A stretch of 64,000 nucleotides of DNA from the NCBI GenBank assembly GCA_013368445.1, contig JAACJO010000009.1, positions 1,550,001 to 1,614,000 of the forward strand. The letters run 5' to 3'. The notes beneath the pieces were generated by a model. It saw nothing but the letters and a program-made list of their open reading frames with translations. It did no database searches and was not told the DNA's origin. A program made the translations under genes and the position numbers. This document shows positions 51,601 through 63,082 of the stretch, in pieces; position 1 is the stretch's first letter; every line of letters starts with the position of its first letter. The stretch is from Leucocoprinus leucothites. Its lineage: Eukaryota > Basidiomycota > Agaricomycetes > Agaricales > Agaricaceae.

Positions 51601-54600
51601 TTATACACAGATATTGGAATCAAGAGAAAAGAAAAGAGAAGAGATGAAAGAGTATAGTTCACCTTCATTTGGTTTGGCAGGCATAGGGGCTTGAAGTAGC
51701 AGTGGACACATGTCATGGTTGGTAAAGGCAAAGGTAGCTGGGTTCTTTTTCAAAAACTCAACAAGGAACTCATATTGAGGGAAAGCACATTGTACCCACT
51801 GGGTACAGATGGGATAAAGTGGGCAATAACACAAAATGTGATGTCTTGTTTCCAGGTGATGGCCACAACAACAGGATTTAGGCTCAAGGGGGAAGAACTT
51901 CTTGCAATAAGCTCCAATAGGAGTGTGGCTGAGGATAGCACAAGTCATGCATGTGCATAAAGATGGTGACTTGTTGGCTAGAGGAAGCCAAGTGCCTCCC
52001 TTAACATACGTGGGGATAAGGAACTTGCGATTTTTCTTTGAAAGAAGGAAACCATTGCCATGGTACTTCTTCCAAAATGTAGACTCCCATGATTTCTGGC
52101 AGTCATTGGTGGCTTTACATCACAAGAAGTCGAGGGTGGCGCCTGTGCTGGGAGGGGCATGGATGTGTGTGGAGGTGACATCATTATGGACTTTAAGATG
52201 GGGCTTCCAACACCACTTAGATGGAATGTCCCAAAAGTTGATGGAGTGGGATAGTTTGGCTGCAAGCCAGTTGGATAGGAGCCAGCAAACTTGGATAGAG
52301 TGCGACTGACTCAAGTGAATGGAAGGGTTGACTGCCAGCTTAGCTGCTGGGAGACAATCGGTGATGAGAATGATCTTGTCGCATTGGAGATGGCGATGCC
52401 AATGTGAATGGAATAGAGGTTGGCATCTGTAGAAGATGCCCAGCTGCTTGCCTGTTTTGCATGGGACACTTGTTGTCTGCCACAATATAAATGTGCCGCC
52501 AAAACCACCTGAAGGGAACCTACAAGTGGAACAGATATGTCAGTAACAACTGATATACAAGTACAGTCAGAGGAAGAAGAGGAAAAAACAGAGTCAAGAG
52601 ACAATACATGTTTGTGCATTTTGTGTTTGTCCAAGCAGTTACAAGGACAAAAGTGAATGGAATCAGGGAAGATGTCCATGAGACAAGACCCAGGCTTGGA
52701 TTCAGGGGTGAATGGAGAGAAGGAGTCAGAGAGATGAGAAAGAGAACTATCTACATCAATGATAGGGCCTTTGACTTTGACTTTTTTGGCTAGAGTGAGA
52801 AAGCGAAGCAATTGGGGATGGGGGGAAGAGTTAAGAGAGAAATGATCAGATAGAAGCAAGTGTAATGCATGGTTCGAAGGTAAAGTGGAAACTCAATATG
52901 AAGAGCGAATAGCTAATTTACAAAGATGAAGGTGGATGGGAATAAGTCCAGCAATACTTTCAGTGCCACCAGATGGAGAAGTGCGAAAAGCACTGGTGAT
53001 CCAAAGAGCTGTGTGCCTCTGCATAGTTGAGAGGGACTTGAGAAGTGCCTTGTTATGAGTGCCCTCAAAGTACCATAGTTGAAAGCCATATGTTGCCACA
53101 GGGACGACACATGACCTATATAGAAGTCATTTTTGAAGAGGGAGGAGACCTCGGGTTGAGTTACCTAGCATACCCATAGCTTTCACCATGGATAATGCTT
53201 TGGTGGAGTAATATCAAATGTGTTCTTGAAACGAGAGTTGGTGATCAAAATAGAAACCTAGGTATCGCCAAAAGTATTTCAGATGAAGGAGGGGGCCACC
53301 AACATCAGATAGGTCAAGTGGGGGATTAGAATTGTTGTGACAATGAGAGAAGTGGAAAACCTCAGATTTGTCATGTTCAACAACTAATCCAAGGTCAGTG
53401 CATATGGATTTAATAATGGAGTATGCTGATTTGAGGGAAGAAATGGTGTCAGTATAGTTCTTCACTTGAGATATACAAAGCCCATCATCAACAAAGGATA
53501 AAAGGGAAGAGGGGATGGATTGTAGACGAGCACATTGGTCAAACATGAACATGAGAGGTGCCAAATAAAGTGCTGAGAGGATGGGTGAGAGAGCCAAACC
53601 TTGCCCCATGCCAACATCCATGTCATGGGCATCAGACATAAAGGTGTTCCACATGAATTGGGTAGATTGACCTATCAGGTAGTGAGAGAAAAATTTTACA
53701 AGTTCTGGGGCAAACCCCTGGTGTCGCAGGATGTCAGTAAGAATATTGTGATTTAGGGAAGGGAAGAATTGGGTGATTGTCATGAGCCAGTCCTCAAGAA
53801 CGGCTGATGGTTTGAACTTGGTATTATTTTCATGAACTCTTATCTGTTCTCACATATCGGTTACTTTGGTTTTTATCAGTCTTTCACCTTTGGACTTATT
53901 CTGACATCTTCCATTTTATTAATTCATACTGCCTTGTCAAAATTTTCTGACAACTGTTTAATAGTAAATTTTCTATCTTCTAGCCTTGTAAAATTTGTGG
54001 ACTCCACTTTGATTATTTCTCCATTTACTACTTTGCTTGTTTTCCTTATCCGATCCTATATTCCACATCGTATATAAGTAGCACAACTTTGTACTTGGAT
54101 TCTTCAGTCTGATAATCAACTTAGCAATATGCTGGTTTCTACTCTGCTCTCTTCCCTTGTCTGAAATCTGGGTCAAGTGTCAGTAGTCAGCACAACACAT
54201 AAGTTGAGGCCATGACCTGCTTCTGTGTTCGATGACTGGCTGCTGTCTTACCTCTGTCCTATCTCTGCCATCCAGTCCTAGATGTCAGTTCCTACCCATA
54301 GCATTTGCGCACTTAACAGTGATGTCAAAAGTGCAAACACTAGTGATCATACCTTTGGCCCATCCAGCCCAAATAATGTGAGTGAGGAAAACATCTGTGT
54401 CCTCAGTGGAGCATTGGATTACCCCACCCATTTGATTTGGATGGAGGGCTCCTGAAGAGACTGCTTCAAATTGCATGTGGCATGTGATCATCTTTTCAAT
54501 TAGTTTACCTAAAGTGTTTAGTAGGACAATGGGATGAAACACTTTAGGGGTATCATAGGCCAGTTTATTTGGCTTGGGAATGATGATAGAGACTGAGTCT

Positions 54601-56088
54601 TTGAAGTGACTTGGCCAGTGAGAGAGACATATGCATGCATTGGCAATGAGTATAATGTTCTTGCAGCAATCGTTATGGGTGACAATAGACTTTAGATGTT
54701 TCCAGGAAATATGATCAGGTCCAGGTGCTGAGGAGTTTGCGCAAGATGAGAGGGATTCGGTAAGTTCTAGAATGGAGAAGTCTGTCCAGGAATGGGGGGG
54801 GAAAAGATTTCATTTCATTCAAAATATGGGGGCTTACCAGTCAGCCTGATGCAGAGTTGTATGACAAATGTAGTGCATTCCACAAGTCCAGAAGGTCATT
54901 ACAAGGGTGTCCTTGATATCAAATACCCTCAATGGCAGGGAGTTTTTGCTGCTTGACCCATTCCATAAGATCCCAGGGTCATTTGTTGGTCAACACTATT
55001 TCATGAATGCACCTATCAAAGAAAGAGCATTTAACAGCATGAGTAGCTGCTCTGAACACTTGCCAGTCCTCTCAATCCTTGGTTCTCCTGTATGTAAGCA
55101 AAGTCGCAGAGCAGTGGGGGGTCCACCATTCTTTCAACCTGTTAGTAATCCATACAATTTTAGAGTTAGTGTTCCAAGAGTCAGTGAATATATGAGAAAT
55201 GGAGTCTGAGATAGAGTCCAAACAAGAGGTGGAATAGATGTTTGAGCAGTCAATAGCTGCTAGATGCTCTGAGACCTGAGAAATAAAGGTGGTCTCTTCA
55301 TCACTATCCTTTGGCAGTACTCATTTCTTACAATTAATAAAATCCGGACAAATCAGAAGGTCAATGAGTAAAGGAGCATGATCCAATGGTAGTCTCGAAT
55401 TCACATCAATTACATGGGGAGTGGAATCATTAGCACAAAAGATGATATCAATAACAGAATTGTCATGCTCTTCTATAGAAGAAAAATGGGTTGGGGAAAA
55501 AACAGTCAGTGAGGACCTTGTGAGATTGAAACAATCTGCTAACTCTGTTAGAGTTATATTGGAGCAAGGGAGAAAGGAGGCCAAGGGATCCTACTCTGGA
55601 GAACAACAGTTGAAGTCACCTCCCATGTACACAATATTAGGGATGTCAATGAAGTTAGATGAAAGAAAATTTATCACCAATGATGACAAGTCAGAGTATA
55701 TATTGAGAAAGTGAATATAATCACCCTGGTTAAATAAACCCAGAATTTGGATATCATGGTGATTGACCCACTCCTGTCAAAGAATGGGTCTCATATGAAG
55801 CAGATGTCTGTGAACCTAAGTCAAAGTACAGGGACGGGGGTCATTGGGCTTGGTAGGGTGAACCATACACAGCCACTCGGGATGGATAGGGGTACCTATG
55901 ACATCATCCCCTTCAGGGTTAGTCATGGAAGGTACCTTGTGAATATGATTCTATGGAGGTTCCTGTAGAAATATAATGTTGAAGTCCAGCTTCTTGGACT
56001 CAAGAATAGTGTCAACAAGGGCATAAGAGTGCCCCATGTTTTGCAAATAGATATGAATAGAGGAAATGACATTGTTCTTACCAGGCAT
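51601..56088 (-). pseudogene. LA5 ORF2, decayed
   Basis: ATG 56088 (after TAA-TT), stop 51601. Endonuclease region (55321-56088) has many stops. RT 53214-54600 with IAQ-like ITQFFPSLNHN, GMGQGLALSPILSALYLAPL and SFVDDGLCIS. RNase H 52311-52600 (VVTDISVP, STDANLYSIHIG). C-terminus PQYEFLVEFLKKNP (51700-51750). The solo LTR interrupts it at TSD GTGAT. The codon that is TGA in LA1 and LA3 is TGG here. Non-functional. Confidence 0.78.
53778..54318 (+). repeat. Solo LTR related to G2, plus orientation (541 bp)
   Basis: TGTCATGAGC...CACTTAACA, flanked by the TSD GTGAT (53773-53777, 54319-54323), inside LA5 ORF2. It shares with the G2 LTR the TATA box TATATAAG (54071-54078), the block AGTCTGATAATCAAC (54106-54120) and a stretch near 54195-54215 (CACAACACATAAGTTGAGGC). 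Orientation is opposite to G2. A relative of G2 inserted here and recombined down to one LTR. Confidence 0.88.
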
Positions 56089-56090
56089 AA

Positions 56091-57037
56091 TTAAATGGCA
56101 ACTCCACCACTGGAGCAATTGGTGTTAGCATGGACAGCATGTGCAGTGCATGACTTGGTAGCTTTGTTAGAGTGCCAGGTGCAGTTGAACCTGTTTCTCC
56201 AGAATGGACATTTAGTGTTGTTAGCATGGTGATCACCTTTGCAGTTGAGACATTTGAAGTTCTCAAGGTGAGGGCATGGGATACCATCAGGAGTAGCATC
56301 ACAAGGAGGGTTGGATTTGGGGTTGGCTTTGCAGCACCAAGCCATAGAACAGTGATTCTCAACATGATGAGGGCTACCACATATTTGACAGTGAGCACCA
56401 AGGGCATGGCATGTATGAGTGGGATGACCCCACTGCCAGCAGTTCGTACATTGCATAACACTGGAATGCATACTGGTGGCACAGATGGTGCTGACATGTC
56501 AACCAATGTTGATGGTGCAATTGACCAATGTCTTGGCCTTAGTACTATTTTGGGAATCCCAGATGTTGAACCATATGACAGCTGTGTCTGACTTGGGGGA
56601 GGCTTTCATGACACAAGGGTGAGCAGCAAGAATGACATTTTTGAAGAGAGGGAATTGGCCTAGGGCCTGCTTAATGAAAGTGGGAGAGAGAGGGTTGGAA
56701 GAATTGGATACCCAGTATGGAACACTGATGATCTTAAGGAATGATTTGGATTGTGGGAGACAGGGCTCAATAGAGATAGTGTCTCCAAGTTGCCAGGCTT
56801 TTTTCAGCCAGGATTTAATGGTGTCAAGGTCAGTAGGAGTGGTGATGCCCAAAGTGGTAATGGATATTCCATTGTATGACTCACACACAGACTCAACATG
56901 AAGTTTGGATTGGGTGGCAGTAAGGCTGCAGTTGCAAAATTCAGCTGCCTTATTAATGTCTTTGATGTAGTCAGCAATAATATTTCCCTTGAAGGGGATA
57001 AGGACTTGATGATAGGTAGGGCCATGTGTGGTCATTT
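56091..57037 (-). pseudogene. LA5 ORF1 C-terminal third
   Basis: From the middle domain (MTTHGPTYHQVLIPFKGNI) through LKIISVPYWVSNSS, FNIWDSQNSTK and the knuckles CTNCWQWGHPTHTC, CQICGSPHH and CLNCKGDHHANNTKC, to VAI and TAA at 56091-56093. The knuckle cysteines are preserved. It is truncated at the 5' side by the join to the copia fragment at 57037/57038. Confidence 0.78.
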
Positions 57038-57262
57038 CAATTGTTCCCACTCCTTCCCAGCAAGAGGAAATGTGATCCATTCCCTATCTCTCTGCTGTAG
57101 GCTCCCTGCAGTATCTAGCCACTATGACTTGCCCAGATATTGCTTGTGCAGTCTCCTACCTTGGGAGATTCAACCACAACCCTCATCCTGAGCACTGGGC
57201 TGCTGTGAAGCATCTCCTGCGCTATCTGAAGGGCACAAGCGATTACAAGCTTGTTTACAAGG
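57038..57262 (+). pseudogene. Copia pol fragment (RT-RNase H connection)
   Basis: One plus-strand frame reads [36 protein letters not shown] and [20 protein letters not shown], the conserved block between RT and RNase H of Ty1/copia pol. It is bordered by LA5 on the left and the G3 LTR on the right. The copia C1 pol at the window end lacks precisely this block, in frame. One TGA precedes SIPYL. Confidence 0.8.
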
Positions 57263-57807
57263 TGTCAAGATTTGCGAAATACCAGCACTTACTAAGTGCA
57301 CAAAAGTTATGGAGAAGTTGGTCATTGGCTTCAGCATATGTGCTGCACTCTTCCAATATTGTGTTGACTGATTTGGTCTACGAGAAAGATGACAGGCAGT
57401 GTGAATTAAAATTCAACACTGAAGGAATAATTGGACAGAGAGTAAGAGTGGAATCTTAGTTGATATTCAGAATGGGTAATACATGAGCTAGTAGCAACAT
57501 ATTTAAGATAATGTGAAATTGGACAAATAACATGTAAATATCATGAAGCTCACAATGCAACAATAAACGAATAAACAGATAAACGAAAAGTAAATAGACA
57601 AGGACAGACACAACATGATGGAGAATGACAAACATAAATGGAATGGCAGAAATGAATGTGAGTGCAAATGAAAAGAGGATAGAATAATGAGCGGAAACAG
57701 GCTACAAAATATTTATAGAAATAGTAGATAATGAAAATCACGGGAATTGGAAATTGAAAGAATAGTTGGAGATCAAATTGGAGAGGTTGCGATCACAGAT
57801 CGTGACA
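57263..57807 (-). repeat. G3 3' LTR (545 bp)
   Basis: TGTCAAGATTTGC...GATCGTGACA on the plus strand, followed by the PPT (minus AAAGGGGGAATAC, 57808-57823). Its termini match those of the G2 LTR (TGTCAAGA and CGTGACA). A minus-strand TATAAATA at about 57709-57716 is a candidate TATA box. No partner LTR is in the window, so the boundary is defined by the PPT and the termini. Confidence 0.85.
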
Positions 57808-57887
57808 GTATTCCCCCTTTAGGACTGAGCCCTTGAGGACTTAATAATCCTTGATCTCTTATCAAGATCATCTTGCCTCCTACCACC

Positions 57888-59091
57888 ATGGCTCCCTGCT
57901 CCTCAAAGAAGAACCCCAACCTAAGCACAATGACAAATGATGAACTCATGGCCAAAATTCAACATTGGAATACTGAACAGGGAGTGAATGTATAGCCAGC
58001 AACGGCTGCAGTGTTGGGAATGACAATGAGTCAACCCAGCAACAGTGCAACAACGAATCCAGCTCCTACTGTGATATGAAGGACCACTAGATCGCGACAG
58101 ATAGTCTGAAGTGATGATGATGATGATAATGAAGAGGAAGAGTCACAGATATCATCAAAGGGTGAGGAGAGTGCAAATGAGGGCATCAACGTCAGGATCA
58201 CACGAAGTAATGGATCATGTATCCATTCCTATCATGACATCAAGTAGGGCCTCGTCAAGCTTTGCTTGGAAGAAGAATGGTACCCGTCAGCAGAACCCGA
58301 CTGATGGGCTACCTTACTGAAAGAGTTATGTGATGTGTTTGCAATGTGTTGCTGGACAGTGGGAGTGTAAGTTGCAGTATGGATTAGGGAAATGTATGTA
58401 TTGTGTGCAAGCAAAGAAGGGGTGTTATGATCTGCAGGATGATCCAAAAAAGGAGGCCTCTAGTCAAGGAGTGAGCTCATCACCAATCAGAGCGACAGTA
58501 TCAAAAGAATGAAAAATAATGGCACCTCCCATGAGTCAACTGTCACAATTGAGCTCCAGTGATTGGGGATCAAGTTTTGCACTACCTCTGTCCACTCAAC
58601 CATCATCCTCTTCGCAGTGGAATCTGCCTGAAATCCTGCCCATGGTGGATGATGATACATTTGGAGCAATAGAGATCAGGTCTCCCACAATTATTGCTGA
58701 ACAGGACACTAGGATGGTGGTAAGTTTGTTTGCAGATTTGTGAGGCAACATTACTAAAATCACAATGAAGTCTCCTCAGCCCCTTCCACCCCAACTATTG
58801 TGGGCTCCTGGTCATTCCCAAAGTCTTTCATGAGAAATCACATGACTATCATCAGCAGTAGACAACCTGGAGATCATGATGAGGGAGAATATGCAGGTGC
58901 AACTTCAGAATTGGGTTATGTTGCAACAGCAGGTTAGTGCATTGGATGAGCAGGTGTTGGTATCAAGGGAGACTACAAGGGTGTTACAGGTGCATGGAAG
59001 GACACTTGAGAGGCTCATGGCAATTGAAGAGGTGAAGCTAGCAATGGTGCAGGGATTGAAGGATAGTGCGGGATGTGGGTATCAGAAATGA
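57888..59091 (+). pseudogene. Antisense ORF of G3 with Zn(II)2Cys6-like cluster
   Basis: Same place and orientation as in G2: just inside the 3' LTR, antisense to pol and convergent with it. The ATG at 57888 has the context ACCATGG. From 58111 to 59091 a single frame carries an acidic region, then a six-Cys cluster CX2CX6CX8CX2CX6C at 58342-58431, a Ser-rich linker, and a C-terminal Gln/Glu-rich coiled coil (58876-59070). In-frame TGA codons at 58318, 58510 and 58741 fit CGA-to-TGA. A frameshift separates the first 70 codons. Unlike G2 there is no intron between the third and fourth cysteines. Confidence 0.7.
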
Positions 59092-59394
59092 GAGAAGGAG
59101 GGAGTAGAAAGGAAAGAAGGACTATAGTGAAAAGGACTATGAAAATCATTGTTTGTCATTGTTGTTGCTGCTTTTAGTGAAGAATATTTGTATACTACTC
59201 GGATGTTTTTTCTTTTAGTTTTTCTTGGTTTGTAATAAATGATATCTTGATGGAATGAAGTGAGTGTGGTGTGAAAAGAAGAGGAAATCGAAAATGATAT
59301 GTTAAAGACTGGAATATTAACTTGGAATGAAAAGGAATGTTGCAATGAATATGTGAGAATGTCTGTAAAAGATTGAAAATGATAGTGAGTAGTT
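59092..59394. other. G3 spacer between the convergent pol and antisense ORFs
   Basis: AT-rich, no coding content seen on either strand apart from a chance 87-codon frame. Both ORFs point into it, so it should hold the two 3' ends; I see AATAAA-like strings only in degenerate form (AATAAATG at 59235). In G2 the equivalent spacer (17358-17512) is 155 nt. Confidence 0.4.
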
Positions 59395-62300
59395 TTAAAG
59401 TGAAGAGAGAGGTCCAGATTTATCAGGGTACATGCGGTGGAAGTCAGAAACTAGGTCTATGGCAATGTTCAAGCTCTGTCATAGGTAACCACAACTCTGC
59501 TTTGTCCATATCTTTGTAACCAAGCCATACTACTTTGTGAAGGAGTTTACAAGTGCATCAACATTGATTGATCTTTGAATCAATGATGCAATCAACTTTG
59601 TATTCTAGTTCTCCATCAACCTCCACTGCAGGTAGTAGTGATGCAATGCGATTTGGAATGGAGCTGGGGGTGAAAGGTTCAAGCATGGAAACATGGAATA
59701 CAGGATGAACAGCATGCATAGAGTCAGGAAGTTGAAGAGTGAAAGAATGTGAACCTGGTTGGGAAATAATTTCATAAGGTCCAAGGTATTTTTTGGAGAG
59801 TTTCTTTGAAGGTCTCATTGTGCAGAAGTACTGTACTTTGACAAAGACCTTATCACCAATCTTAAATGCAGGTGCAACAAGATGGCAATTATCAGCATTG
59901 GCCTGATAGCAATGCTGGGCATGAGTGATTTCCGACTTGAGAGTCGAATGTAGTTTGTCTAAATCCACAGTGAAGTTGTGAGCACGAGCTGATGCAAGAT
60001 CTCTCTCAAGGTGAACTGTGATATTAGGGTGATAACCTTTATTAGCAAAGAATGGAGAGATACCAGTGGTAGCGGAAGGAGAATTATTGAAAGCAAACTC
60101 AGCTATAGGTAATAGGTTGGACCAATTACTCTGTTGGTAGTTGCAATAAATGTGCAAGTACTGTTCAAGAGTTTGGTTAGTTTGTTCAGTCTGACCATCA
60201 CCTTCAGGATGATAACCCAACATGAAGTGTAACTTCATGTCCAAAGCTTCTCCTAGCAATCGGAAAAAGTGTGAAACACATTCCAAACCATGATTAAAGG
60301 TAACATTAGCAGGGATACCATGTTTAGAGAAGACATGAATGACAAAGATTTTAGCGAGTTCTGTGGAAGTAATGGTATCGTGAGTTGGAATGAAAATTAC
60401 TTGTTTGGTTAGCCTATCCACACTGACCAGAATTGAGTCAAACCCTGAGGACTTTGGAAGTTTTTCAATGAAATCCATAGAAATTGAATCCCAATGTCTC
60501 AATGGTATGGGAAGTTGCTTGAGAGTTCCATAGGGATGATGGTGTTAAGCTTTCAATCTTGAACAGGTAACACAACTTTTGCAGTAATCCTTGACAAAGT
60601 CATGGATATTTGGCCATGTATACTCATGGCAAACAAGTTCTAGAGTTTTGTTTTGACTGAAATGGCCAGCGAGTGCATGGTTGTGATAGTACTGCAAAAT
60701 GTGCAAACAAAGATTATTAGTATCAGGAATGTAGATTCTACCATCAAGTAACAAGAAACCCTCAGAGTCTTTGGACCAGCAACCCTCTGGATGAGTGAAA
60801 TGATTGGAAACAGAATCATCAGTGGAAATAGCAGAAAGAATGTCTGTGTGAAGTTGTGAAATGTCTATAATAAGACCAGTGCACAGCACAGGTGTATAAA
60901 GATATGAAGCACAAATAGAAGTAGAAAGTTGTTTATTAGTAAAGACAGGTTGGAAATTGTGAGGATTAACCATGGCATAGCCATTATTCCTCCCTTTTGG
61001 GTAGATGTCCCAATGTCTAGTTAGGGCATCTGGTTTTGTCCCAAGCTTACCAGGTCTAAATCAAATAACAAGGTTGAACTATGATAAGAACTTAGACCAT
61101 CTGGCTTGTCTGCATGTTAGTATCTTTGTGGTGAGAAACACTCAAGGTTCCTATGATTGGTGACCACATCAATAGGAAGCATAGCACCTTCGAGATAATG
61201 GCACCAGTTTTGAAATGCTTCAAAAATTGCAAGCAGTTCCTTGTCATGGGTGTCATAGTTAAGCTTGGATGTGGAAAACGTACAGGAATGAAAAGCGATA
61301 GGGTGAATATCTCCATCAGGAGTGATGATAGAGAGTATAGCTGCTAGGGCATAGCCAGAGGCATCAGTTTCCACAATAATTTGTGTATTGGGAATCCAAT
61401 AGGTAAGAACTGGTGCATGTGTAAAGGCCTCCTTGAGGGAGTTAAAAGCCTTACGAGCTTTTTCATCAAAGTTCCACTGTATGTGTTTTCACGTGAGGCA
61501 AGTTAGTGGTACAACAATGTTGGAATAACCATAAATGAAATGACAATAGAAGTTCACAAAACCAAGGAAGGATTGTATGTCCTTGACCTTCTTCGGTTCA
61601 GGCCAGTCCTGGATAGTTTTTACCTTTTCTTCTGACATTTTCAGACCATCTGGAGAAAGAATGTAGCTGAGGTATTTGACTGTGTCAGTATGGAACTCAC
61701 ATTTATCAGTGCAAGCATAAAGGCCATTTTGGCACAACCTTTTAAGGACTTTGTGAATGTGTTTGTGATGCAAATTAACGTCCTCCAAATATATGAGAAT
61801 ATTGTCAAGATAAACAGTTACGCACATATCAAGAAGATCCTTGAAAATGTTGTTCATGAATCACTGGAAGGCAGTAGGAGTGTTGATGAGACCAAAAGGC
61901 ATCACAAGCCACTCGAATGAACCATAACAAGTCTGGAATGCAGTTTTCCACTTATTGCCTTCAGCAATACAAACCAAATGATAAGCATGTTGGAGATTAA
62001 TCTTGGTATAGATACCAGCCTTTCCCGGAGAGTCCAGCAAGTCAGAAATGAGTGGTAGTGGGTAGCGATCTTTCCTAGTGATCCAGTTAAGACCACAGAA
62101 ATCAACACAGAGTCGAAGAGAGCCATCTTTCTTTTTGATAAAGAGAACAGGAGCACCATGAGGAGAATTAGAAGGTTGAATAAAGCCAATGGAAAGATTT
62201 TCATCAATGAATTCTTGGAGTGCAGCAAGCTCAACCTGCAAAAGCAAATAAATCATTCCAACAGGAGGAGAAGTGCCTTCCTCAAGATTAATGCACAAGT

Positions 62301-62445
62301 CATAAGGTCGGTGAGGTGGAAGACTGTCAGCATGGGATTTACTGAAAACATCCATGAATTCATGATATTCTGAAGGAGCATTAGAAAGGTTGATGGGATC
62401 CTATGAAGAAGAAGAAGCAGCTCCAGCCACAGATGAATGCCGGAG
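59395..62445 (-). pseudogene. G3 pol: RT, RNase H, integrase, remnant chromodomain
   Basis: [50 protein letters not shown] and VYLDNILIYLED, where the second catalytic Asp is changed to Asn. RNase H: METDASGYALAAIL (61340). HHCC zinc region 60560-60680 (CKSCVTC). Integrase: SISMDFIEKLP, FNHGLEC (Asp changed to Asn) and DGQTEQTNQ. Chromodomain remnant with a stop at 59558 (KLLHKVVWLGYK...LWLPMTELEH), and a likely end at TAA 59395-59397. Stops separate most blocks. The Asp-to-Asn changes are G-to-A transitions. Confidence 0.83.
60983..61000 (-). other. Candidate central polypurine tract of G3
   Basis: Minus-strand AAAAGGGAGGAATAA between RNase H and integrase, at the same place as in G2 and similar to the G3 3' PPT. 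It codes for the YPKGRNNGY segment, so coding constraint may explain part of it. Confidence 0.4.
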
Positions 62446-62747
62446 TGTTAGAAGGTGATGCACAGGGGACGTGTGGGAGGTCCTAGAAACCAGAGAAATC
62501 ACCCAGGGAGCTCACAACTCACACAGGAATCTGTGGACAACTGTAAATGACTTTATTAACAAGATAGAGACTTGTACTCACCTGTGGACAACTGTAAATG
62601 ACTGAGAGTCAAGAAAGCATCCACAGGAGAGTTGAACATCCAGTCAGGTGATCTACAACTGACTAAGCAACCTCTGCATCAACTCTAACTTCACACATCA
62701 ACAAATCAATCACAAATACTTGTAGACTGTCCAGAGCACATCTGACA
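62446..62747 (-). repeat. LTR of family C2 with flanking internal sequence
   Basis: TGTTAGAAGG...CACATCTGACA, nearly identical to the solo LTR at 8814-9131 but 16 bp shorter at its end. On the minus strand it is preceded by GATCAAGGGGGTG, a plausible polypurine tract, so this is a 3' LTR of a minus-strand element. It truncates G3 at 62445. No TSD is recognisable. Confidence 0.75.
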
Positions 62748-62856
62748 CACCCCCTTGATCTGACAAGTCCACAAGTCATCAGAAACACCAAAATCGATAC
62801 CTATACTCTCTAGTGAGTCAATCCTAGTATGGGAACTGCAAACTCCACCATCTTGG
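62748..62856 (-). other. Internal 3' end of the C2 element
   Basis: About 109 bp between the C2 LTR and the C1 LTR, with the PPT-like tract next to the LTR. No other copy is in the window and no coding motif is seen. It is interrupted at 62857 by copia C1. Confidence 0.5.
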
Positions 62857-63082
62857 TGTTAGAATGTAAAATGATAGAGAGTAGAGGATGATAAGAGAGT
62901 AGAGGAAAGCTCAGACACTGACACTGACACACACACAAAAGTGGGGAAGAAGATAATTGATTGGGAGGCTGAGGCCCTCCTTATATACCTAGCTACATGG
63001 TCTGTGCACAGTATGGTCATGTGACTACAACTATCCCCATTTAGACAAAGGGGGTGAGGCTGAAGCTGGTCATAATCTACCA
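62857..63082 (-). repeat. C1 3' LTR (226 bp)
   Basis: On the plus strand TGTTAGAATG...ATAATCTACCA; same length as the solo copy, one mismatch in the terminal inverted repeat (TCTACCA versus TCTAACA). The minus-strand start TGGTAGATTATG follows CCCAAG, a short purine tract. Confidence 0.9.

Larger units (their letters stand above)
51453..57037 (-). mobile_element. LINE-A copy LA5, truncated at both ends
   Basis: Minus strand: 3' UTR (lacking the last about 50 nt and poly(A)), ORF2 51601-56088 with a solo LTR at 53778-54318, and the C-terminal third of ORF1 up to 57037. Its right border abuts a copia fragment. CpG-poor, many transitions. Because neither end is native and there is no TSD, it was probably trimmed by deletions or ectopic recombination. 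Confidence 0.82.
57263..62445 (-). mobile_element. Ty3/Gypsy chromovirus G3, 3' part with one LTR
   Basis: Minus strand. 3' LTR 57263-57807, PPT, antisense ORF, pol up to the start of RT at 62445, where a C2 LTR begins; gag, protease and the 5' LTR are absent. The order and pol sequence are close to G2 (same YHPEGDGQTEQTNQ, PSKKLS, and VHPVFHVSMLEPF contexts), so G2 and G3 are one clade. Heavily mutated, with stops in most blocks. Confidence 0.87.
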
